A stretch of 64,000 nucleotides of DNA from Micromonospora sediminicola (GTDB lineage Bacteria; Actinomycetota; Actinomycetes; Mycobacteriales; Micromonosporaceae), in assembly GCF_900089585.1 (NCBI RefSeq), contig NZ_FLRH01000003.1, forward strand, positions 2,060,501-2,124,500, read 5' to 3'. The notes beneath the pieces are model-generated. The model saw only the letters and a list, made by a program, of their open reading frames with translations, was not told the DNA's origin and searched no databases. Positions 1 through 7,866 of the stretch are shown here, one piece after another (the first letter of the stretch is position 1; each line of letters opens with the position of its first letter). The translations under genes were made by a program, and so were the position numbers.

Positions 1-453
1 GTCTCCGCGCCGTGCCGGCGGCGCGGCTGGTATCCGGAGGCGCTGGCCGCGATGTCCGCCCACGACGAGCGGGCCGCCGAGCGCATGCGCGGCACCCCGG
101 CGTACGAGCGGTACGCGCGGGTCGCGCCCCGACCGCAGGACTGGCCCACGCTCTGGGCCAAGAGCGGTGACCTGCTGCGCCGCGACTACGACTGGTCGGC
201 CGAGGTGGCCGCGCTGCCGATGCCGGTGCTGCTGGTCTTCGCCGACGCCGACGCGATCCCCACGAGCCACGTGGCCGAGTTCTACGGCCTGCTCGGCGGT
301 GGGCGCCGCGACCCGGGCGGCGACGGGTCCGACCGTCCCGCGTCCCGGCTGGCCGTGCTGCCCGGGCTCACCCACCGGGAGGTGGTCGCGTCGCCGGCGC
401 TGCCGGCGGCGGTGCTGCCCTTCCTCACCCACACCGTCCGCGCCCCCGGATGA
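1..453 (+). CDS. alpha/beta-hydrolase fold protein, C-terminal part only
   Basis: The frame is open from the first base, so the N-terminal half with the nucleophile elbow lies outside the window. About 150 residues remain. They show the usual end of the alpha/beta-hydrolase fold: a helical cap region, a strand MPVLLVFADAD that would carry the catalytic acid (Asp), and LPGLTHREVV that would carry the catalytic His, then a last helix. An internal ATG at 52 is not a credible start because the similarity-like sequence WYPEAL continues upstream of it. Substrate cannot be told. It ends 24 bases before the convergent efflux gene. Confidence 0.75.
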   Translation, partial: VSAPCRRRGWYPEALAAMSAHDERAAERMRGTPAYERYARVAPRPQDWPTLWAKSGDLLRRDYDWSAEVAALPMPVLLVFADADAIPTSHVAEFYGLLGGGRRDPGGDGSDRPASRLAVLPGLTHREVVASPALPAAVLPFLTHTVRAPG

Positions 454-476
454 GCGGCGCCGCACGCCGGGGCGGG

Positions 477-1904
477 TCAGGCGGCGAGCGCGTCGGCGTT
501 CTCCGCCGGGGCTGCGCCCGCCGTCACCCGAGGGCGCGGCAGCGCGTACGCGAGGACGACGGCGACCACGACGAGCCCGGCGCCGACCGCGAACGCGAGG
601 TGGAAGCCGCTGGTCAGCGCGGTGGCCCGGTCGTCGCCGTGCGCGACCCGGTCGGCGGTGCGGGCGGCGGCCAGGGTGGACAGCACCGCGACACCGAGCG
701 CCATGCCGAGCTGCTGGGTGGTGTTGAACAGCCCGGAGGCCAGACCGGCGTCCTCGGCGCGGGCGGCCGACATGCCCAGCGCGGTCAGCGCCGGCAGCAC
801 CAGACCGAACCCGGCGGCGAGCAGCATCACCGGCAGCACGTCGACGAGGTAGCTCCCGTCCGCCGGCACCCGGGCCAGCAGCGCGAACATGGCGGCGAGC
901 AGGACGAGCCCGGCCACCAGCACGGCCCGCTCGCCGAAGCGTCCGTTGAGCCGGGCGGAGACGCCGAGCGACACCGCGCCGATCGTCACCGCCGCCGGCA
1001 GCAGGGCCAGCCCGGTGCGGGTGGCGTCGTAGCCGAGCACCTGCTGGAGGTAGAGCGTGACCAGGACCTGGAACGCGAACGTCGCGGCGACGGTGAGGAC
1101 CTGGACCACGTTCGCCACGGCGACGCCGCGGGAGCGGAGGATCCGCAGCGGCATCAGCGGCCGGCGCGCGGTCGCCTGCCGCAGCACGAAGCCGGCGAGC
1201 AGGGCGACGGCGAGGGCGCCCAGGCCGAGGGTGCGGGCGGACGTCGCCCCGTACCGCTCGATCGTGACCACCGCGTAGATGCCGGTCACCAGGCCGGCGG
1301 TGACCAGCAGCGCGCCGGCCACGTCGGCGCCGGCGGCGAGACCGATGCCCCGGTCGGCCGGCAGCGTGCGGGCGGCGAGCGCGATCGTGACCAGGCCGAT
1401 CGGTAGGTTGATCAGGAAGATCCAGTGCCAGCCGAACGCGTCGGTGATCAGGCCGCCGGCGACCTGACCGATGGCGGCGCCGGCGGCGCCGGTGAAGCTG
1501 AACAGGGCGATCGCCCGGGCCCGCTCGGCGGTGCCGGGAAAGAGCGTGACCAGGATGCCGAGGCTCACCGCGGTCGCCGCCGCGCTGCCGACGCCCTGCA
1601 GGAACCGGGCGGCGACCAGCACGGCGGGGGAGCCGGCCACGCCGGCCAGCGCCGAGGCCGCGGTGAACAGCGCGGTGCCGGCCAGGAACATCGCGCGGCG
1701 GCCGAGCAGGTCACCGAGGCGGCCGGCGAGCAGGAGCAGGCTGCCGAACGCGATCAGGTAGGCGTTGACCACCCAGCTGAGGCTCGTCGGGGTGAAGTCC
1801 AGGTCGCGCTGGATGGCGGGCATCGCGATGGTGACGATGCTGCCGTCGAGGATGGTCATCAGAGCGCCGGTGGCGAGCACGCCGAGGGCGAGGCCGCGAG
1901 ACAT
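477..1904 (-). CDS. DHA2-type (14-helix) MFS drug efflux transporter
   Basis: A 475-residue proton-coupled exporter of the EmrB/QacA group, placed in the plasma membrane. The start of helix 1 has the family motif LDGSIVTIAMPAI; motif A is GRLGDLLGRR after helix 2; motif C-like GAAGAAIGQVAGG lies in helix 5. Length and about 14 hydrophobic segments fit DHA2, which usually exports cationic or amphipathic toxic compounds or antibiotics. ATG at 1904 has a strong AGGAGG 6-7 bases upstream. A marR gene lies just upstream on the same strand, and the 73-base gap holds an operator-like palindrome, so control by that regulator is very likely. The actual substrate is unknown. Confidence 0.92.
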   Translation of the reverse strand: MSRGLALGVLATGALMTILDGSIVTIAMPAIQRDLDFTPTSLSWVVNAYLIAFGSLLLLAGRLGDLLGRRAMFLAGTALFTAASALAGVAGSPAVLVAARFLQGVGSAAATAVSLGILVTLFPGTAERARAIALFSFTGAAGAAIGQVAGGLITDAFGWHWIFLINLPIGLVTIALAARTLPADRGIGLAAGADVAGALLVTAGLVTGIYAVVTIERYGATSARTLGLGALAVALLAGFVLRQATARRPLMPLRILRSRGVAVANVVQVLTVAATFAFQVLVTLYLQQVLGYDATRTGLALLPAAVTIGAVSLGVSARLNGRFGERAVLVAGLVLLAAMFALLARVPADGSYLVDVLPVMLLAAGFGLVLPALTALGMSAARAEDAGLASGLFNTTQQLGMALGVAVLSTLAAARTADRVAHGDDRATALTSGFHLAFAVGAGLVVVAVVLAYALPRPRVTAGAAPAENADALAA

Positions 1905-1906
1905 GG

Positions 1907-1939
1907 GGTCCTCCTGTCGGAAGGGGTGACAGGAGGACC
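1907..1939 (-). promoter_or_regulatory. perfect 12-bp dyad covering the ribosome-binding site of the efflux gene
   Basis: Arms 1907-1918 and 1928-1939 (GGTCCTCCTGTC and its exact complement) flank a 9-base loop. The AGGAGG Shine-Dalgarno of the transporter lies inside one arm. If transcripts start upstream of 1939 the mRNA would hide its own ribosome-binding site; if they start near 1930, as a TACGGT -10 at 1942-1937 suggests, the dyad could only act as DNA, e.g. as a second operator. Confidence 0.6.
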
Positions 1940-1959
1940 GTAACGGATAGTTCCGTTAC
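1940..1959 (-). promoter_or_regulatory. MarR-type operator between -35 and -10 of the efflux gene
   Basis: A perfect 8+4+8 palindrome, GTAACGGA-TAGT-TCCGTTAC. On the minus strand it sits between TTGTCT (-35-like) and TACGGT (-10-like) with a 17-base spacer. This is the classic place for a MarR dimer to block transcription. The half-site ACGGAAC also occurs in the palindrome upstream of marR (2476-2504). Confidence 0.65.
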
Positions 1960-1977
1960 AGACAATCTTTTAGAGAA

Positions 1978-2457
1978 CTACTGGCGTGCGCGGCGTACCG
2001 GTCGGGGATTCTGCGCCGGGGTGGCCAGGTGGTCGGCGGCCAGTCGCTCCAGCGCGCGGACGAGGACCTCCCGCTCGTCGTCGGGCAGACTGGCCAACGC
2101 CTCGGCGTGCACCCGGTCGACGATCTCCTGGCTGCGCTCGGCCACCCGGGCGCCCTCCTCGGTCACCGCGATGATCCGCGCCCGCCGGTCGGTGCTCGAC
2201 GGGCGGCGGACGGCCAGCCCGGCCTGCTCCAGCGCGTCCACGGTCACCACCATGGTGGTCTTGTCCATGTCGCCGATCTCGGCGAGCTGGATCTGGGTGC
2301 GCTCCTCGGGCAGCGCGTGCACCAGCACGCAGTGCATCCGGGCGGTCAACCCGATCTCGGCCAGGGCCGCGGCCATCCGGGTGCGCAGCACGTGGCTGGT
2401 GTGGTCGAGCAGGAAGGACAGGTCCGGGGTGGTACGCGTCGGGCCCATGGCGGTCAT
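1978..2457 (-). CDS. MarR-family transcriptional regulator
   Basis: A protein of about 159 residues with the winged-helix layout of MarR: an N-terminal dimer helix (LDHTSHVLRTRM), recognition helix region IGDMDKTTMVVTVDALEQAGL, and the wing RRPSSTDRRARIIAVTEEG with the conserved DxRxR pattern. Probably represses the downstream transporter and itself, released by a small ligand. Start chosen at ATG 2457; ATG 2448 is possible, and ATG 2499 is unlikely because it would place the start inside the upstream palindrome. A TACGCT -10-like hexamer ends six bases before ATG 2457, which suggests leaderless translation. Confidence 0.9.
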   Translation of the reverse strand: MTAMGPTRTTPDLSFLLDHTSHVLRTRMAAALAEIGLTARMHCVLVHALPEERTQIQLAEIGDMDKTTMVVTVDALEQAGLAVRRPSSTDRRARIIAVTEEGARVAERSQEIVDRVHAEALASLPDDEREVLVRALERLAADHLATPAQNPRPVRRARQ

Positions 2458-2475
2458 GACACCAGCGTACCGTTG

Positions 2476-2504
2476 GTTCCGTGCCGGATGATCCGGCACG
2501 GAAC
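2476..2504. promoter_or_regulatory. perfect 14+1+14 palindrome upstream of marR
   Basis: GTTCCGTGCCGGAT, one central base, and its exact complement. It lies between the end of the phosphotransferase gene (2567) and the marR start (2457), over the expected -35 of marR. The near absence of a loop fits a protein operator better than a terminator. It shares the ACGGAAC half-site with the transporter operator, so MarR autoregulation is a reasonable inference. Confidence 0.6.
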
Positions 2505-2566
2505 GGCGTGCCGTGGTGGGGACCGGCGGGGTCGCGTGGCGGCCGGTGGACGGCGCGCGGCCCGCG

Positions 2567-3514
2567 TCAGTGCGCCGGCCCGTCCAGCCGGCGGGCCAGC
2601 CAGGGCAGCAGCGCGTCGCCCTGCAACCGCTGGAACGCCCGGACGGTCGGGATGCCGGGTGGCGGCGGTTGGCGGGCGCCGTCGAGGAAGAACCCGGTGA
2701 GGCCGGCCAGGACGCCGGTCAGGTCGGTCGGGTCGACGTGCGCGGTCAGCGGGCGGGTGGCCAGCAGCTCGTCCGGGTCGTGCCCGCCGTACACCTGGAC
2801 GTTGACCACGGTGAGCAGGGTGTCCAGCCAGGCCGGGCCGCGACAGGCCCAGGGCCAGTCGACGACCGTCACCGTGCCGTCCGGGCCGAGCAGCAGGTTG
2901 TCGGCGCGTACGTCGAGGTGGCAGAGCGTGTCGCCGGTCAGCGCGGTGAGGCCGTGGTCGGCGGCGGCGCACAGGTCGGACAGGCGGGCCCGGGCCCACG
3001 GATCCAGGTCGGCGGGCGGGTCCTCGGCGATCCGCCGCCAGCCGCCGAAGTCGGTCGCGAGCCGCTCGGTGGCGGTGGCGGTCGCGGCGGAGGGGGCCGG
3101 GGTGAGTGCCGCGGCCATCGCCTCCAGCGTGGACAGCGCGGCGTCCAGCTCGCCGGCGTCCCACGGGGTGACCGGGTGCCGACCCTCGACGTCGGCGAAG
3201 ACCAGCGCGATCCAGTCACCGTCGTCGTGGCTGCCGAGCAGGCGGGGTGCCGGCGCGTCGGCGGGCAGGGCGGCGGCGATCCGGGCCTCGGCGCGGTGCA
3301 TGTCGGGGCTGCGGTCGTTCTGCGCCGGGCTGACCGCCTTGACGAAGGCCCGGCCGCCGCGCGCGGTGCGGACGCGGTCGGCGGTGCCGGGGGAGAAGCC
3401 GCCCGGCTGCGACTCCGCCGCCACCACCCGGTCGTCGAGAATGGTCTCGATCGCTGTGCGGACGTGGGCCGGCAGCTCGTGCCAGTGGAGTCGGGTCTTG
3501 CTCGGGCCGGTCAC
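2567..3514 (-). CDS. APH-family phosphotransferase (aminoglycoside/choline kinase-like)
   Basis: About 315 residues with the protein-kinase-like APH fold. The catalytic loop is DTLCHLDVRADNLL (H-x-D-x-R-x-D-N), and the Mg-binding segment follows as VTVVDWPWACRGP. N-terminal half resembles the nucleotide-binding lobe, with a lysine in GRAFVKAVSP. Such proteins phosphorylate aminoglycosides, choline, homoserine or other small molecules; the substrate cannot be read from sequence. GTG 3514 (VTGPSKTRLHW) is preferred over ATG 3550 because the first 12 residues of the longer form are low-complexity Arg/Ala. Same strand as marR and the efflux gene but separated by a palindrome. Confidence 0.82.
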   Translation of the reverse strand: MTGPSKTRLHWHELPAHVRTAIETILDDRVVAAESQPGGFSPGTADRVRTARGGRAFVKAVSPAQNDRSPDMHRAEARIAAALPADAPAPRLLGSHDDGDWIALVFADVEGRHPVTPWDAGELDAALSTLEAMAAALTPAPSAATATATERLATDFGGWRRIAEDPPADLDPWARARLSDLCAAADHGLTALTGDTLCHLDVRADNLLLGPDGTVTVVDWPWACRGPAWLDTLLTVVNVQVYGGHDPDELLATRPLTAHVDPTDLTGVLAGLTGFFLDGARQPPPPGIPTVRAFQRLQGDALLPWLARRLDGPAH

Positions 3515-3559
3515 CGCCCCACGGTGACGTGTCGCCGCCCGCCGCGGCAACCGGATTGC

Positions 3560-3640
3560 AAGGAAGGGCCCCTTCTTAACGCCCCCTGTTAAGAAGGGCC
3601 CCTTCCTCTACCGGATGCGTTAACAGGGGGCCCCTCCTTA
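3560..3640. repeat. dispersed GTTAAG/GGGCCCC repeat, copy A
   Basis: Two tandem units start GTTAAG at 3588 and 3619, exactly 31 bases apart, each followed by a GGGCCCC core and a pyrimidine tract. An extra inverted unit (AAGGAAGGGCCCCTTCTTAAC) precedes them. The right end supplies the stop codon of the DHFR-like gene. Three other copies occur in this window with the same 31-base period. Confidence 0.9.
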
Positions 3641-4207
3641 CCGCGTGTAGCGCAGCACCACCACGCCGCTGTCGAAGGGGTGCGTGGCGGTGAGCGTGAA
3701 CCGGCTCGGCGAGAAGCCCCGGTCCACCAGCGGGATGCCGCTGCCGACGACGACCGGGTTCAGCTTGACCACCAGCTCGTCTACCTCGTCCAGGAGTTGG
3801 CCGGCGAGCTGGCCGCCGCCGCAGAGCCAGATGTCGGCCCCGGGCCGCGCCTTCAGCTCGCGGACGAACGGCACCGGGTCACCGGCGACGATCCGCACGT
3901 CCGGATGGTCGGCCGGGGCGAGGGAGCGGCTGAAGACGTACTGCGTCAGGTGGTCGTAGGGGCTGGGGAAGCCGAGCGTCAGGCCCGGCTCGTAGGTCGC
4001 GCGTCCCATCAGGACGGTGTCGAAGCGGCCGGCGGGCGGCGAGTCCACGCCGAGCTGGGCGTGGGCGAACGTGGGCAGCGTCTGCGGCCACTCGGAGACC
4101 AGGTAGGGAGCGACGTCGGGCTCCAGCGGAAGGAAGTCGAAGGACCCGTCGGGGGCGGCGATGAAGCCGTCGAGGGTGCTGGCGACGAAGTACACGAGCT
4201 TACGCAA
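3638..4207 (-). CDS. dihydrofolate reductase-like (RibD C-terminal domain) protein
   Basis: About 189 residues of the DHFR/RibD_C fold. It begins with LRKLVYFVASTLDGFIA, typical of this family, has the NADPH-binding MGRATYEPG segment, and WLCGGGQLAGQLLDEVDEL, which matches the conserved GG..L...DE pattern. These are stand-alone oxidoreductases of unknown substrate, not housekeeping FolA. The start is taken as TTG 4207 with GGAG five bases upstream; ATG 4270 would run through the divergent promoter. Its stop codon lies within repeat copy A. It is divergent from a TetR gene, which probably controls it. Confidence 0.85.
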   Translation of the reverse strand: MRKLVYFVASTLDGFIAAPDGSFDFLPLEPDVAPYLVSEWPQTLPTFAHAQLGVDSPPAGRFDTVLMGRATYEPGLTLGFPSPYDHLTQYVFSRSLAPADHPDVRIVAGDPVPFVRELKARPGADIWLCGGGQLAGQLLDEVDELVVKLNPVVVGSGIPLVDRGFSPSRFTLTATHPFDSGVVVLRYTR

Positions 4208-4298
4208 ACCGACTCCGATGTCCGGGGATTTCACGACGGCTGTCGTGGTTCGGCGACGAATGTACAACACCTGTCGTGGTTGTTGCTACTGTGTTCGC
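4208..4298. promoter_or_regulatory. divergent promoter region with repeated CTGTCGTGGTT
   Basis: The gap between the DHFR-like gene and tetR carries CTGTCGTGGTT twice (about 4239 and 4271), the first preceded by ACGAC to make ACGAC-N4-GTCGT. A TACTGT -10-like hexamer at 4287-4292 ends six bases before the tetR GTG, so tetR looks leaderless. TetR operators are expected here. Confidence 0.5.
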
Positions 4299-4877
4299 GT
4301 GGCCAGGAACCCGCAACGCCGTACCCAGCTCGCCGACGCCGGCCTGACGGTCCTCGCCGCCGCCGGCGCGCGCGGACTGACCCACCGGGCGGTCGACGCC
4401 CAGGCGGGCGTGCCGACCGGCACGACCTCCAACTACTTCCCGTCCCGGGCGGCGCTGCTCGCCGGCCTGGCCGAACGGATCTTCGACCGGATCGCGCCCG
4501 ACCCGGCGGTGCTGGCCGACCTGGGGCGCCGGGAGCCGTCGCTCGCGCTGATGACCGACTACCTGCGCGACATCGTCGCGCGCACCACCCGCGAGCCCGA
4601 CCTCACCCGGGCCCTGATCGAACTGCGGCTGGAGGCGGCCCGCCGGCCCGAGCTGCGGGCCGCGCTCGGCGGCGTGCTCCGCCGGGGGTACGCCGACGAC
4701 GTCGCCTTCCACGTCGCCGCCGGCCTGCCCGGCGGGGCGTACGAGATCGCGCTGCTGCACTACGCCGTCGACGGGCTCCTGCTCGACCTGCTCACCACCT
4801 CGATCGACGCCGGATTCGACCCCGACCAGGTGGTCTCCACCCTCGTCTCCCGTCTGGTGGGAGCCGCCCCCGACTGA
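4299..4877 (+). CDS. TetR-family transcriptional regulator
   Basis: A 192-residue protein. Residues 8-55 form the TetR helix-turn-helix (LADAGLTVLAAAGARGLTHR, then AQAGVPTGTTSNYFPSRAAL), with the characteristic TSNYFPSR recognition-helix ending. The C-terminal region is the variable ligand-binding helical domain. GTG 4299 is chosen because the residues before it (from ATG 4161) fall in the divergent promoter and the domain starts right after it. Likely autoregulated and controlling the adjacent reductase-like gene; the inducer is unknown. Confidence 0.9.
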   Translation: MARNPQRRTQLADAGLTVLAAAGARGLTHRAVDAQAGVPTGTTSNYFPSRAALLAGLAERIFDRIAPDPAVLADLGRREPSLALMTDYLRDIVARTTREPDLTRALIELRLEAARRPELRAALGGVLRRGYADDVAFHVAAGLPGGAYEIALLHYAVDGLLLDLLTTSIDAGFDPDQVVSTLVSRLVGAAPD

Positions 4878-4969
4878 GCGCCGTCGCCGGCCCAGCGCCG
4901 ACCCGGCAAGTTATGCCGGCCCGGCCAGCGGGAACGCGGGCCGGGACGTTCCCCGGGAAGGAGCAACGG

Positions 4970-6115
4970 ATGCCGGATCGCACCGGACTGACCATCGGCG
5001 TGCTCGGTTCGTACGGCGGTCGCAACCTCGGCGACGAGGCGATCCTCACGGGTCTCCTGGCCGACCTGCGCCAGCACGAGCCGAACGCGCGGATCATCGT
5101 CTTCTCCCGCAACCCGGCGCACACCGCGCTGGCGCACCCCGACGTCGAGGCGGTGCCGTGGGAGGGCGTCAGCCGGGTCGACTCCTCCCAGGTGCTCAAT
5201 CAGCTCGACCTGCTCATCCTGGGCGGCGGCGGCATCCTCTACGACAAGGAGGCCCGGCGCTACCTGCGGGTGGTCCGGGTCGCCCAGGAACGGGGGCTGC
5301 CCCTGCTCACCTACGCGGTCGGCGTCGGCCCGCTCACCGACGGCATGGACACCGGCATGGTACGCGAGACGCTGGCGCAGGCGGTCGAGGTGACCGTCCG
5401 CGACCAGGAGTCGCGGATGGTGCTGGAGGAGGCCGGCCTGGTCAACCCGATCACCGTGACCGCCGACCCGGCGTTCCTGCTGGAACCCGAGGAGTTCCCG
5501 GCGCAGTGGCTGCGCGAGGAGGGCGTGCCGGCCGGTGCCCGGCTCGTCGGCCTGAGCGTGCGGGAACCGGGCCGCGCCGCGGAACGGCTCGACGTCGACG
5601 GCTACCACCGGCTGCTCGCCCAGATCGGCGACTTCCTGGTGCACCGGATCGACGCGTACGTCCTCTTCGTGCCGATGGAGCGCGACGACATCCGGCACTC
5701 GCACGGGGTGCTGTCGCACATGATCGCCGCCGACCGGGGCCGGATCCTGCACGGCGACTACCGGCCGGCGCAGATCCTCGGCCTGATGCGCCACTTCGAC
5801 CTGGCGGTCGGCATGCGGCTGCACTTCCTGATCTTCGCCGCCATGATGAACACGCCGTTCCTGCCGCTGCCGTACGCCGGCAAGGTCTTCGACCTGGCCC
5901 AGCGGCTCGGCGTACCGGCGCTGCGTGGCGTGGAACGGGAGGTGGAGGGCCCGTTGCTGGCCGAGGTGGACCGGCTGTGGGACGAGCGGGCGGCCCGGGC
6001 CGACGAGACCGCCCGGCGGGTGGCCGAGGTGTGCGACCAGGCGCGGGGCACCTCGCAGGTGACCCGCAGCGTGCTGGACAGCATCCGGGCCCGGGCGCTG
6101 ACCCCGGCGGCCTGA
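4970..6115 (+). CDS. polysaccharide pyruvyl transferase family protein
   Basis: 381 residues with the GT-B-like pyruvyl-transferase domain (CsaB/WcaK group). The N-terminus has IGVLGSYGGRNLGDEAILTG, the signature GxYG..N.GDEAIL; later LLILGGGGILYD and the C-terminal VGMRLHFLIFAAMMNTPFLPLPY (the conserved R-LH segment) are present. Members transfer pyruvate from phosphoenolpyruvate to sugars of cell-wall or capsule polymers. ATG 4970 has AAGGAG six bases upstream. No other polysaccharide genes are nearby, so the acceptor is unknown. Confidence 0.85.
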   Translation: MPDRTGLTIGVLGSYGGRNLGDEAILTGLLADLRQHEPNARIIVFSRNPAHTALAHPDVEAVPWEGVSRVDSSQVLNQLDLLILGGGGILYDKEARRYLRVVRVAQERGLPLLTYAVGVGPLTDGMDTGMVRETLAQAVEVTVRDQESRMVLEEAGLVNPITVTADPAFLLEPEEFPAQWLREEGVPAGARLVGLSVREPGRAAERLDVDGYHRLLAQIGDFLVHRIDAYVLFVPMERDDIRHSHGVLSHMIAADRGRILHGDYRPAQILGLMRHFDLAVGMRLHFLIFAAMMNTPFLPLPYAGKVFDLAQRLGVPALRGVEREVEGPLLAEVDRLWDERAARADETARRVAEVCDQARGTSQVTRSVLDSIRARALTPAA

Positions 6116-6125
6116 CCGGGTCCGG

Positions 6126-6332
6126 TCAGACCGCCGGGCCGCGCCAGGTGTAGACCCACTCGTGGTCCGGCCGGTCATCCGACTCCAGCTCGTAGATCTG
6201 CGCCTCCGCCAACCCGCCCGGCCCGAGGTGGTGGTGGGTCAGCGGCGGGCGGCCGTTGCTGTCCAGCTCGACGGTGACGGTCTCGCCGTCGGCCGTGCCG
6301 CCCACCAGGGGGATGTGCACCGAGGAAGCCAT
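6126..6332 (-). CDS. small conserved-type hypothetical protein, 68 aa
   Basis: A compact 68-residue acidic protein (MASSVHIPLVGG at the N-terminus, DHEWVYTWRGPAV at the end), convergent with the pyruvyl-transferase-like gene and ending 10 bases from it. The hydrophobic and aromatic spacing (YELE, HEWVYTWRG) looks like a real small beta-rich protein and codon third positions are strongly G/C. No known domain recognised. Confidence 0.65.
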   Translation of the reverse strand: MASSVHIPLVGGTADGETVTVELDSNGRPPLTHHHLGPGGLAEAQIYELESDDRPDHEWVYTWRGPAV

Positions 6333-6415
6333 GCGCCCATCCTGCCCCGGCCGGCCGGGGCGCGCAGCGGATCACGGGGCAGCGGGCGGGCCACGGTGGC
6401 GACTAGGGTCCGGGG

Positions 6416-6937
6416 ATGGCGAACTCGACGATCGACCCGGCACTCGGTCCGGTCCTCGCCCGCACGGGCGACGAACGGGCGATCCTCGACGCGTTCCTCG
6501 ACTTCCACCGCGCCACCGTGCTGCGCAAGGCACGCGGCCTCGCCGACGCCGACGCCCGCCGGCGCCTGGTGCCCTCGCTGACCACCCTGGCCGGGCTGCT
6601 CAAGCACCTGACCCTGGTCGAGGGCAACTGGTTCGGCCGGTTGTTCGCCCCCGAGCCGGGCGACGTCTACCTGACCTCGCAGGAGGAGGCCGACGCCAGC
6701 TTCACGCTCGGCCCGGCCGACACGGTCGAGGCGCTCACCGTGGCCTACGAGGCGGCCTGCGACCGGTCCCGGGCCATCGCCGCCCGGTTCGACCTCGAGC
6801 ACGTGGTGCCGCACCCGCAGCTCGGCGAGGTGTCGCTGCGCTGGGTGCTGGTCCACCTGATCGAGGAGACCGCCCGGCACGCCGGCCACGCCGACATCCT
6901 GCGCGAGCTGACCGACGGCGAGACCGGCGCGATCTGA
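6416..6937 (+). CDS. DinB/DUF664-family protein
   Basis: 173 residues with the four-helix DinB-like fold. The metal-binding histidines are seen in LLKHLTLVEGNWFG (first His), and in the C-terminal ETARHAGHADILRE, the DUF664 signature HxGHxDxLRE. Actinobacterial members include thiol-dependent (mycothiol/bacillithiol) S-transferases and detoxification enzymes; the exact reaction here is unknown. Start ATG 6416 follows a short gap after the divergent small gene. Confidence 0.85.
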   Translation: MANSTIDPALGPVLARTGDERAILDAFLDFHRATVLRKARGLADADARRRLVPSLTTLAGLLKHLTLVEGNWFGRLFAPEPGDVYLTSQEEADASFTLGPADTVEALTVAYEAACDRSRAIAARFDLEHVVPHPQLGEVSLRWVLVHLIEETARHAGHADILRELTDGETGAI

Positions 6938-6940
6938 GGC

Positions 6941-7801
6941 TCAGCGCCTCGGGAGCAGCCCGTCCGGATACTCCATCCCGTCGTGGGTGCACGCCGCGGC
7001 GGCCACCCGGGCGGCGTACCGGGCCGCGTCGAGCGGGGCGGCGCCGCGCAGCCGGGCGGCGATCAGGCCGGCGGCGAAGGCGTCCCCGGCGCCGTTGGTG
7101 TCCACCACCGGCGCCGGCGGCTCGGCCGCGGGCACGTGTGCCGGCGGGGCGTCCGGGGCGTACAGCGTCGCGCCGGCGGACCCACCGGTGACCAGGACCG
7201 TGCGCGGCGCCAGCGCGGCCGCCTCCTTGCCGGCCCGCTCGCCCAGCTTGACGTCACTGACGAAGACCAGGTCGGCGGCCTCGGCGAAGGGCCGGTGGTA
7301 GTCGTTGTCGCCGTCCCAGTCGTGCAGGTCGGTGGAGAGGGAGGTGGCGGCGCGCAGCACCGGCAGCGCGTCCCGGGCCCAGTCCATGATCGACACGTGC
7401 ACGTGGGCCGCGCCGGCGACCAGCGCCGCCAGCTCCGCCGGCGGGAACGGCGCCGGACCGGACCAGGGCCGCGGGTCGTAGAGCGACATCCGCCGGCCCG
7501 CCGGGTCGACCAGGTTCACCGAACGGCGGGTGCCGGCGGGCGCGTCGACCAGCACGGTCCGCACCGAGGTACGGGCCAGCGCCGCCCGGACCACGTCGCC
7601 GGCCGGGTCGGCGCCCAGCACGTCGACGAGCGTCACCCGGAGGCCGAGCGCGTGCGCGGCCAGGGCCACCCCGGCGCCCGTGTTGCCGATCCGCAGCTCG
7701 ACCGGGGGCACGGTCAGCGAGTCGGCGGCGGGCAGCGGCAGGGCGGGCACCCGGGCGCGGACGTCCACGCCGAGTCCGCCGATCACGAGGAGGTCGACCA
7801 T
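6941..7801 (-). CDS. PfkB-family carbohydrate/nucleoside kinase
   Basis: 286 residues of the ribokinase fold. The N-terminus has LLVIGGLGVDVRARVP, and the C-terminus the PfkB signature 2, VVDTNGAGDAFAAGLIAARL, including the anion hole GAGD with catalytic Asp. RIGNTGAGVALAAHALGL corresponds to the substrate-side glycine motif. It phosphorylates a sugar or nucleoside with ATP; the substrate cannot be assigned. Ends four bases from the convergent DinB gene. Confidence 0.88.
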   Translation of the reverse strand: MVDLLVIGGLGVDVRARVPALPLPAADSLTVPPVELRIGNTGAGVALAAHALGLRVTLVDVLGADPAGDVVRAALARTSVRTVLVDAPAGTRRSVNLVDPAGRRMSLYDPRPWSGPAPFPPAELAALVAGAAHVHVSIMDWARDALPVLRAATSLSTDLHDWDGDNDYHRPFAEAADLVFVSDVKLGERAGKEAAALAPRTVLVTGGSAGATLYAPDAPPAHVPAAEPPAPVVDTNGAGDAFAAGLIAARLRGAAPLDAARYAARVAAAACTHDGMEYPDGLLPRR

Positions 7802-7866
7802 GGCGCCGACGATAACGCCGACCGGCCGCCTATCCTGGCCCCGGGCGTCGTCGAGGGGGAAAGCAC

